Source: Glycomyces tritici (GTDB lineage: Bacteria > Actinomycetota > Actinomycetes > Mycobacteriales > Micromonosporaceae). From it: DNA of 64,000 bases. The stretch spans positions 155,833 through 219,832 of the forward strand of contig NZ_JAUEMJ010000010.1 of assembly GCF_030403505.1 (NCBI RefSeq), read 5' to 3'. Below, one piece after another: positions 51,558 to 58,813 of the stretch. The notes beneath the pieces are model-generated. The model searched no databases and was not told the DNA's origin. It worked only from the letters and a program-made list of their open reading frames with translations. Positions within the stretch are counted from its first letter, which is position 1; each line of letters begins with the position of its first letter. Position numbers and translations under genes: made by a program.

Positions 51558-52931
51558 TCAATCGCTCACGGTCTTCACCGGCACCAGATCGGCCTTGCGG
51601 CTACCAGGCCGCCAACCGCGCTTGCGGCCCTTCGGCACGATCTTCCGCAGCACGAGCACCAGCGTGACGAGCACGATCGAACCGCCGACACTCGCCCACG
51701 CGATCGCCTTCTCCGTGCGAAGCGGGTCGTAGTCCGGGTCGAGGCCGGCGATCGAGTCGCGGTCCTCGTCGGCGATCGGGATCTCGCTCGGCTCCTCGGT
51801 CGGCGCCTCCGAAACCGTGTCCGAGGCGATCGCCGCCTCATCGACCGGCGCGGTCAACGCCGCGCCCACGTTCAGGATGCCGTGGCCCTGGTAGATGTTG
51901 AACTCGTTCGGCGGGTGGATCGCAGTCTCCTGCAGACGCTGCTGAATCCACGCCGGCGTCGCCTCGGCCCCGTACTGGCCCTTCAGCAGCGCGGCCGCCC
52001 CGGCCACGAACGGCGCGGCGTAGCTCGTGCCCTGGTCCACGAACCATTCGCCCGAAGCATGCGGGAAGGGCACATCGACTCCGGGCGCGAGCAGGTCGAG
52101 ATTGTTCCCGAAGTTGGTCCCCTCGTACCAGTTCCCGTACGGGTTGTGCGCCCCCACCGCAATGACCTCGGGGTAGTTGGCCGGATAGAACGTCTTCTTG
52201 TCGGCATCGATGCTGTCGTCGTCCATGTGCGACGTGGCGTTCCCCGATGCAGCGACGATGACGACGTCGTGCTCCATGGCGTAAGTGACGCCGTCCGCGA
52301 GCCAATCGGACTCGAGCATCACCGAGGAAATGTTGATGACGTCGGCGCCATGGTCCACAGCGTCGATGATCGCGAGGCCGACCGCCTTGCTCTTATTGGC
52401 GTCCCCGCCCTCGTCCTTGCCGCCGGTGAACACTCGGATCGGCAGGATGTTCGCCTCAGGCGCGACCCCGATGAAATCCGGATCGCCGGGATTGCCCATC
52501 GGGTTTCCCGCCGCGATCGCCGCCACCGCCGTGCCGTGGCCGCTCGAATCGCACTGCCCCTTGGCATTCCCGTCGAACCAGTCGTAACCGTCCAGCAGGC
52601 GGCCGGTGAACACGTCCTCCTCGCGCTCCGCGGCGACGCCCGAGTCGATGACCGCGATCGTCACCGGCTGGCCCTTCTTGGCACCGGTCTCGAAGGTCCC
52701 GCGGTTGTACTGCTGCGCCTGCTCCAGGCCGATGAAGTTCTTCGCCCACTGCTCCTTGTTGAGCGGCTTACCGCCCTCGGCGATGGGGACGCACTCGCCC
52801 CGCTCGTTCTCGGGCGCCGGGGGCAATCCCCACGCCTGCGCCTGAGCGGGGGCGGTGGTCAGCAGGACCATCCCCGCCGTCGCCATCGCGACAGCAGCGG
52901 AATAGAGAGGTACACGCGGGAGGAATCGCAC
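51558..52931 (-). CDS. mycP: Type VII secretion-associated serine protease mycosin
   Basis: A 457-residue subtilisin-like protease of the ESX locus. Signal peptide (~10-32), S8 domain with Asp in TIAVIDSGVA, His in SSGHGTAVAAIAAG, and Ser in QGTSYAAPFVAG, then an acidic linker and one C-terminal helix (IAWASVGGSIVLVTLVLVLRKIV) anchoring it with the protease outside. N-terminal extension and the extra loop between Asp and His are typical of mycosins. MycP is needed for ESX complex stability. GTG 52929-52931 start. Divergent from eccE. Confidence 0.95.
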   Translation of the reverse strand: MRFLPRVPLYSAAVAMATAGMVLLTTAPAQAQAWGLPPAPENERGECVPIAEGGKPLNKEQWAKNFIGLEQAQQYNRGTFETGAKKGQPVTIAVIDSGVAAEREEDVFTGRLLDGYDWFDGNAKGQCDSSGHGTAVAAIAAGNPMGNPGDPDFIGVAPEANILPIRVFTGGKDEGGDANKSKAVGLAIIDAVDHGADVINISSVMLESDWLADGVTYAMEHDVVIVAASGNATSHMDDDSIDADKKTFYPANYPEVIAVGAHNPYGNWYEGTNFGNNLDLLAPGVDVPFPHASGEWFVDQGTSYAAPFVAGAAALLKGQYGAEATPAWIQQRLQETAIHPPNEFNIYQGHGILNVGAALTAPVDEAAIASDTVSEAPTEEPSEIPIADEDRDSIAGLDPDYDPLRTEKAIAWASVGGSIVLVTLVLVLRKIVPKGRKRGWRPGSRKADLVPVKTVSD

Positions 52932-53071
52932 CCGGTCAGTCTAACGCCGCAATACCAGGGGCCAGGTGCACCCGTATCGGCGCGAAACACCGGAAGGGCG
53001 GGGGACCAAGAGGTGGACTCGTCCGCATACGATGGATACGACCACTCACCTTCATCTTGGAGACGTCGCCC

Positions 53072-54328
53072 ATGACGATGCTGCAGGCCCAACAGCAAGC
53101 TCGCGGCACCGCGTCCGTGCAAGCCCAGCAAGGCAACGGCCCGGCCCCCGGCGAGTCGGTCGTGTTCACGACGCGTTCGACCGGCAGGCTCGGCCCGCTC
53201 ACGGTCGCGCAGCTCATCACCATCGAGCTGGCACTCGTGCTCGCGCTGGCGTGCCTGGCTTTCGGCATGATCCCCGGCGCCGCCGGCGGCGGCGTCGCCC
53301 TGATCGTGCTCGTCATCGTCTTCTGGCGCAAGGGCGACTACTGGTGGTACCAGACCTGGCCGCTCAAGTCCCGCATGAAGCGGCGCATCCGCGCCCTCGA
53401 CCCCGAGCAGCTCACCGAGGTCCTCCACCGCATCGCCCCCGACCTGGGCATCACCGGCATCGAGGACCGCGACGAGAACGTCGGCATCGGCCACGACAAC
53501 GGCGGCTGGTTCTCCGTCATCGAGATCGGCACCACCGACGAGGGCACCAAGGCCGTCCCGCTCGAACGCCTCGAGCGCCTCTTCGACGAGACCTCCGTCC
53601 CCGTCACCGCCGTCCAGCTCATCGGCCACACCACCCCGGTCGGCCTGAGCGCCTACGACAACAGCCCCGCCTCCCGCTCCTACCGCGAGCTCCTCGGCGA
53701 CTACCCCGCCGTGGTCCACCACAAGGCCTGGCTCGCCGTGCGCCTCGGCGCCCGCGACGCCCGCGAGGCCACCGCCGAACGCGGCGGCGAGGTCGACGGC
53801 GTGTACAAGGCGCTGGCCAGCACTTCGCAGCGCGTCAGCAAGCTGCTCGGCAATGTCGGCGTCCCCAACCGCATCCTGGACGCCGAGGGCGTCCGCGAAG
53901 CGGTCTCGCAATCGCTCGGCGTCGCGTTCGCGCCGGTTCCGGGCGAGCGCACCGCCGAGGAGTGGAGCCACTGGTACGCGGACGGCCTGCGCCACGTCGC
54001 GTACCGGATCACCAAGTGGCCCACCGACGCCGCGTCCCTGCACCGCACCGGCGACGCGCTCTCGGGCGTGCCCGCCGCGTTCGTCACCGTCTCGACCGTG
54101 GTCACCGCGGGCACGAACGGCAAGGTCAACCCCGACGGCCGCGTGACCGGACGCCAGCTCGCCGTCGACGGCATCGTGCGCCTCGCCCTCGACCAGGCCT
54201 CCTGGGAGTCGGCCCAGAACCAGCTGCTGAACGTCGCCGACCAGCTCGGCGTCCGCCTGCAGCGCCTCGACGGCGAGCACGGCCCCGCCGCCTACGCATC
54301 CGCCCCCACCGGAGGAGGCCCCCGATGA
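53072..54328 (+). CDS. eccE: Type VII secretion protein EccE
   Basis: A 418-residue protein with the two adjacent helices of EccE (TVAQLITIELALVLALACLAFGMI and GVALIVLVIVFW, about 42-82), then WWYQTWPLKSRMKRRIRALDP and a large domain with repeated structure. EccE sits at the periphery of the ESX membrane complex. Start ATG 53072 (alternatives: TTG 53057, ATG 53078). Its stop overlaps the next gene's ATG by 4 bases. Assignment rests on topology and locus; EccE is the least conserved core component. Confidence 0.88.
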   Translation: MTMLQAQQQARGTASVQAQQGNGPAPGESVVFTTRSTGRLGPLTVAQLITIELALVLALACLAFGMIPGAAGGGVALIVLVIVFWRKGDYWWYQTWPLKSRMKRRIRALDPEQLTEVLHRIAPDLGITGIEDRDENVGIGHDNGGWFSVIEIGTTDEGTKAVPLERLERLFDETSVPVTAVQLIGHTTPVGLSAYDNSPASRSYRELLGDYPAVVHHKAWLAVRLGARDAREATAERGGEVDGVYKALASTSQRVSKLLGNVGVPNRILDAEGVREAVSQSLGVAFAPVPGERTAEEWSHWYADGLRHVAYRITKWPTDAASLHRTGDALSGVPAAFVTVSTVVTAGTNGKVNPDGRVTGRQLAVDGIVRLALDQASWESAQNQLLNVADQLGVRLQRLDGEHGPAAYASAPTGGGPR

Positions 54329-56019
54329 GCGACCGCAACAACGGCAACGGCAACGTCTACGGCGGCGGCACCTACCAGGGGGGCACGTACCAGAGCGGCG
54401 CCCACCGCACCAGCCGCCACTCCGAAGAGGACGAAGAGCAGCAGGGCGGCCAGCGCCGCGCTGTCGACGACGAGTCCTCGGGCACCGCGAAGATCGGCCG
54501 CGCCGGCACCGCGGGTGCGGCCACCCCGCCGCCGAGCGCCCGCGGCGGCGCGCAGCCCCCGCAGCCGGCCGTCTACGGCGGCCAGCCGCAGCCCGGTCAG
54601 ACCGGGAGCCAGCCGGCGCAGCCGCCCGCGTCCGGCGCCGTGTACGGTGCGCGCCAAGGCCAGCCGCCCGTCGCACCGCAGGGCCGCCCGACCTCGCCGC
54701 CGCAGCCGCCCACCGCCCGCGGCGGCGCGCAGCCCCCGCAGCCCGGTCAGACCGGGAGCCAGCCGGCCCAGCCGCCGCGCCCGGCCCAGCCCATGTCGCC
54801 GCAGCAGCAGACGCCCCGGCCGCCCGAGATGCGTCCGCCGGTGCCGCAGCACCAAGCGCCGCAACCGTCGTCGCCGCCGCAGTACCAGCAGCCGCAGCGT
54901 CCTCCGGCCCAGCCGCCGACGCCAGCCCGGGCCACCCCGCCTCCGCAGCAGCAGACGCCGCAACCGCCGGTGGTGCAACCGCCCCGGCCGCAGCAGTCGC
55001 AGCCGCAGCCGCCGCAGTACTCGCAGCAGTCGGTCGCGCCGGTCTCCGCCGCGCCCGTCAGCGCGCCCTCGATCTCCCCGGTCTCGGCGCAGCCGGTGTC
55101 CGGCCAGCCCGTCTCGGGCCATCCGTTCTCCGCGCAGCCCGCCTCGGCCCAGCCGTACTCGGGCATGCCGTATTCCGGCGCGGCGCCGATCACCGGCGGC
55201 CCGATCAGCTCGCTGCCGACCTCGGCCGGCCTGTTCGGCGTCGGGTCGGTCTCCGCCGGGCCCACCGAGGGCACCGTATACGGCCTCCCGGTCACCGACC
55301 GCGCCGTCGAGACCGCCAGCGACGCGGGCCGCCCCGTCGAGGCCGTCAAGCCCGCCCCGCAGATCCCGACCGCGCGTGCGCTGGAGCTCATGACCTCCGC
55401 CAGCCCGCCCTCGGGCCTCGTGATCGGCCGCGACGCCGAGCAGGTGCCCGTCGTCGCCCCGTTCTTCCGCCCGGAGGAGACGCGCATCAACCTCATCGGC
55501 GGCGTGTACCTCGCCCGCCTGCTCGTCTTCCGCGCCCTGGCGATCGGCACCCGCGTCGCGGTCTGCACCACCCGCCCGCAGGAGTGGAACGGCCTGGGCG
55601 AGACCGCGACCGGCCGCAACGACCGCCTCGCGGTCCTGCACGGCGACCAGCCCGTCACCGTCGAGGCCAGCCAGCACTCCCCGGCGCTGTACGTCTACGA
55701 CGTCGGCGAGCGCGGCTCCCAGACCAAACCGGTCCTCGGCCCCTGGCGCACCCAGCTCACCGTGCTCCCGCGTCTCACCAACTACGCGGACGAGCTCACC
55801 GGCGAGGCCCACATGACGGTCCTGCAGCGGCTCACCGCCGAAGAGGCCCAGATCGCCCGCTCGGCGATCCGCGTCAACCAGGAAGTGCTGCAATGGCTCC
55901 AGATGCTGCACGACGACATGATCGCCATGCTGCGCAAGGGCCAGAAGGAGCGGTACCTGTGGTGCTCCCCGACCTCGATCGAAGCGCAGATGTTCGGCGC
56001 GCCGATGCGAACGTACTGA
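54325..56019 (+). CDS. Proline-rich protein coupled to eccE
   Basis: A 564-residue soluble protein. Residues 1-60 are polar with GGGTYQGGTYQSG, 60-325 a Pro/Gln/Ser/Ala-rich disordered stretch with internal repeats (ARGGAQPPQP and PGQTGSQPAQPP each occur twice, then PVSAQPVSGQPVSGHPFSAQP). Residues ~345-564 form a folded domain (GLVIGRDAEQVPVVAPFFRPEETRINLIGGVYLARLLVFRALAIGTRVAVCTTRPQEW...). No ATP motif is visible, although the fold resembles a degenerate ATPase-like domain paired with EccE in many actinobacterial ESX loci. Overlap ATGA with eccE implies a stoichiometric partner. Confidence 0.82.
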   Translation: MSDRNNGNGNVYGGGTYQGGTYQSGAHRTSRHSEEDEEQQGGQRRAVDDESSGTAKIGRAGTAGAATPPPSARGGAQPPQPAVYGGQPQPGQTGSQPAQPPASGAVYGARQGQPPVAPQGRPTSPPQPPTARGGAQPPQPGQTGSQPAQPPRPAQPMSPQQQTPRPPEMRPPVPQHQAPQPSSPPQYQQPQRPPAQPPTPARATPPPQQQTPQPPVVQPPRPQQSQPQPPQYSQQSVAPVSAAPVSAPSISPVSAQPVSGQPVSGHPFSAQPASAQPYSGMPYSGAAPITGGPISSLPTSAGLFGVGSVSAGPTEGTVYGLPVTDRAVETASDAGRPVEAVKPAPQIPTARALELMTSASPPSGLVIGRDAEQVPVVAPFFRPEETRINLIGGVYLARLLVFRALAIGTRVAVCTTRPQEWNGLGETATGRNDRLAVLHGDQPVTVEASQHSPALYVYDVGERGSQTKPVLGPWRTQLTVLPRLTNYADELTGEAHMTVLQRLTAEEAQIARSAIRVNQEVLQWLQMLHDDMIAMLRKGQKERYLWCSPTSIEAQMFGAPMRTY

Positions 56020-56029
56020 TCAAGGCATA

Positions 56030-56067
56030 GAAGGAGGGGCGGGGCCGTTAGGCCCCGCCCCTCCTTC
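56030..56067. terminator. 17-bp bidirectional hairpin
   Basis: A perfect 17-bp stem (56030-56046 with 56051-56067) around GTTA, between two convergent genes. Confidence 0.9.
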
Positions 56068-56075
56068 GCATGTCC

Positions 56076-57467
56076 CTAACTCGCCTCGCGCCAGTTCTCC
56101 AGGTACCCGTTCGCGACCGCCAGTGCGATGTCGGTCAGGCCCTGCTGGTCCAGTGCGGCGTCTTTCGACACCGAGAGCCGCACCACCATGTACGTGTTGT
56201 CGTCCTGCACATGGAGGTGGAAGTTCGAGGTCTCGCCCTCGGGGACGCGCGCGATCGCCGCCGACTGGTCGCCGATCGACGGCGCCGGCTCCACCAGGGT
56301 CCAGGCCTCGCCCAGCTCGCCGATGTCGCTCGTGCCCAGCTCGAAGTTGACGCTCGCCTTCGCGTCCGTGTCGAAGACCGTGCTCTCGACCTCGAGGAGC
56401 GCCGTCGCCCCTTGCGCCTCGCCGTACGTCAACGAGCAGGACTGCACCCACCCGCGGCTCTTCTGCTCGGCGTTCGCGACCGGCTGCGGCTCCGCCCCGT
56501 CCACGATGGGATCGAGCGGTGCGGTGTCGACCAGCGAGCACGGCTCGTCGCTGCCCTCGTAGGTCAGGTTCGTCGCCGTGCCGCCGGTGCTCTCGGTACC
56601 GCCGTCCCGGTTCATGAACCAGTACACGCCGCCACCCACCAGGGCCAGCGCCACGACACCGATGATGATCTTCGGGATCGGGCTCGATTTGCGGGCGCGG
56701 CTGCGCACCTTCTGGAAGTCCGAACGGCGCCGCGGCTCCTTGGGCATGTACCCGAGCCGGCCGATCGTCGTCGTCTCGTTCCCGCCGCTCCACTCGCCGC
56801 GGGCCTCGTCGGCGAACGCGGTCTCCTCGAACGGCTGGTCCCGTCGCGGAATCGGCTCGCCCTGCGGGCTCTGGTTCTGGAACTGCTGCTGCGGCTCACC
56901 CGGGCGACCGGGTGCGGCGCCCGCGTCACGGCGCGGCGGCGACCCGGCCTCGCGCCTGGGTGGCGAACCCGCACCCCACTGGTCCGGACGCGGCTCCGAC
57001 CCGGGCGCGGTGCGCGGCGTCGAACCGGTCACCGGCCCGCCCTGCGGACGGCGCGACTCGTAGCCGCCGGACTGGGGGGAGAAGTGCTGCGGCGACTGGC
57101 CCTGCCCTGAAGTGCCGGGTCGGCCCTGGCCGGGCTGGGGGCCGCGGCCCGCCGAGGGACCGCCTGCGCGCGGCACGCCGCCGCGAGGGTCCTGGGAAGG
57201 CCGCCCGGCCTGCGGCATCGGGCGTTGTCCGCCCTGGGGTCCGCCTTGAGGGCCGCCGGCCTGGGGTCCACCGGGCTGCACGCCGCCTGACTGCGGCCCG
57301 CCCTGCGGTCCGCCTGCCTGCGGCATCTGCCCGCTGGGGTTGCGGCCCGGCTCGCCCTGCGCTCCGCGCGGTCTGCCCGCCCGGGGGCGCCACTGGCCCG
57401 AGCCCGGCCGCTGCCCGTCTTCGGGCTGCTCGTCATATGCCGGGCCAAAGGGTGGTGTGGCGCTCAC
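56076..57467 (-). CDS. Proline/glycine-rich single-pass protein with DUF3558-like domain
   Basis: A 463-residue protein. Residues 1-245 are cytoplasmic, disordered and Pro/Gly/Gln/Arg-rich (QAGGPQGGPQ-type repeats). One helix at ~265-287 (IPKIIIGVVALALVGGGVYWFM) leads to an extracytoplasmic domain with two cysteines (DEPCSLVDTAPLD, GWVQSCSLTYGEAQG) resembling DUF3558. Start GTG 57467 with GGAGG upstream. The next gene (57543) encodes a smaller protein with the same external domain. Function unknown; placed at the ESX edge. Confidence 0.78.
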   Translation of the reverse strand: MSATPPFGPAYDEQPEDGQRPGSGQWRPRAGRPRGAQGEPGRNPSGQMPQAGGPQGGPQSGGVQPGGPQAGGPQGGPQGGQRPMPQAGRPSQDPRGGVPRAGGPSAGRGPQPGQGRPGTSGQGQSPQHFSPQSGGYESRRPQGGPVTGSTPRTAPGSEPRPDQWGAGSPPRREAGSPPRRDAGAAPGRPGEPQQQFQNQSPQGEPIPRRDQPFEETAFADEARGEWSGGNETTTIGRLGYMPKEPRRRSDFQKVRSRARKSSPIPKIIIGVVALALVGGGVYWFMNRDGGTESTGGTATNLTYEGSDEPCSLVDTAPLDPIVDGAEPQPVANAEQKSRGWVQSCSLTYGEAQGATALLEVESTVFDTDAKASVNFELGTSDIGELGEAWTLVEPAPSIGDQSAAIARVPEGETSNFHLHVQDDNTYMVVRLSVSKDAALDQQGLTDIALAVANGYLENWREAS

Positions 57468-57542
57468 GATGATCCTCCGCGAATGATTCCCGGCGTGTCG
57501 ACTTGACGCCGCGGTAGTCACCGCCAGCTTAAGGGGAGCCGC

Positions 57543-58247
57543 CTAATTCGCCACTCGGGGGAGCGCGTCGACGAGGCTCGTGCCGAGATCCTCGGTCAGC
57601 CGGCGCACGTCGCCGCCCTCGGGCGGCACGCCCGTGAAGAACAGGTTGATGGTCAACGTCACGTTCGCGGTCTGGATGTGGAGCCTGACCTGTGTCTCCT
57701 CGCCCTCGGCCACGGTCACTGCCGCCGCCTGCTCGCCGATGCCGCCCACGTCCTCGGTCGTGAAGCCCTCGGAGGACTCGAACTCGAGCACCCCGGCGTG
57801 CGCTGCCCGCGCCTTCGACGCGTCCTCGTACACCTGGACCGTTGAGAAGAGCGTCACCAGCCGGTACGCGTCGTCCCCGGTGTACTCGGCCGAGTAGGTG
57901 CACTTGAACGTCTGCACCGCTTCCTTCGAGGACTCCTCGGGGTTGCGGGCCTGCTCGGTGTCGGCCCACGGGGCCAGCAGCTCGGCGTCCACCGAGAGCG
58001 CGCACAGGTCATCGATCTGCCCGGCGTCGATCAAGGGCTCCTCGTCGCCGCTCCCGGAGGACCAGTACAGGACGGTGGCCCCGCCCGCGAGCAGCAGCGC
58101 GACGACGGCGAGCACCCAGCCGACGCTCGTGAGCTGGCGGAAGAGGTCGGCACCGCGATGCCGCCCCTGGTAGGTGGAGGGTTTGCCGTCCGCCCGGGGT
58201 TCCTCGGACTCGTCCGAGTCGATCACCTGGAGTGCGATGGTCGTCAT
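57543..58247 (-). CDS. Single-pass protein with DUF3558-like domain
   Basis: A 234-residue paralogue-like product: a ~40-residue cytoplasmic part, one helix (VGWVLAVVALLLAGGATVLYW, 42-63) and an extracytoplasmic domain with conserved DLCALSVDAELLAPW and TFKCTYSAEYTGDDAYRLVTLF (cysteine pair) and GIGEQAAAVTVAEGEETQVRLHIQTANVTLTIN, aligned in order with the C-terminal domain of the gene at 56076 (SIGDQSAAIARVPEGETSNFHLHVQDDN). ATG 58247. It is 75 bp upstream of that gene and probably co-transcribed. Function unknown. Confidence 0.78.
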   Translation of the reverse strand: MTTIALQVIDSDESEEPRADGKPSTYQGRHRGADLFRQLTSVGWVLAVVALLLAGGATVLYWSSGSGDEEPLIDAGQIDDLCALSVDAELLAPWADTEQARNPEESSKEAVQTFKCTYSAEYTGDDAYRLVTLFSTVQVYEDASKARAAHAGVLEFESSEGFTTEDVGGIGEQAAAVTVAEGEETQVRLHIQTANVTLTINLFFTGVPPEGGDVRRLTEDLGTSLVDALPRVAN

Positions 58248-58813
58248 CCTTCAGTGCCGAAGCTTGCGGGGCGCGCCCGGGCTCGGTCGAGAGGCTCGGT
58301 GCCGACGCGCCAGCCCACAGCTTATCGAGTACATGGGACACGGGCCACGCTCGAACCGTGCCAACCACGAGGAGTCGTGTTTTCTCACCCATTCGTGACG
58401 GCGCTCATTACTTTCGGGCCTGTGACGTGGTCGGGGACTGAGAGCGGCGGCACCGGTCCGTCGTCCGGCTCGGTGAATGGCGCAGAGTGTGCGATACTCG
58501 ACCTTGTCGTACCGCACACAGCTACGTATGGTGCGACCTGGAGATGTCCTGTCCGCGTCCCTCACGACGGCGACGGACTTGACCACTCGGCTGGGGCAGA
58601 GGTTGAAATCCCAGCGCGAGTTGAGGCTTACAGTGCGGCCCGAACGGCATGATTTGAGCGCCGGAGCATGGCTCGCCAGCCTCTTGGGCGAAGCGAGCCG
58701 GATGCCGGCCTCGCCACGCCGGGAGGACCGCACTGCTGATGCCGCGCCCGTGCGGCAGCGGATGCAGATCGCATCACGCGCCCGGGCGGCGGCTGGAATG
58801 GAGATTTATTCAT
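58248..58813 (+). other. Promoter and long leader of the RNase E/G gene
   Basis: A 566-bp gap without a gene. A good plus-strand promoter at 58504-58532 gives a leader of ~275 nt with several G/C stems and an A/U-rich run (GAGATTTATTCATATG) at the start codon. In enterobacteria a long rne leader mediates autoregulation by the enzyme; a similar role here is inference. Confidence 0.5.
58504..58532 (+). promoter_or_regulatory. Promoter of the RNase E/G gene
   Basis: TTGTCG (58504-58509) and TATGGT (58527-58532) with a 17-nt spacer. Confidence 0.6.
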
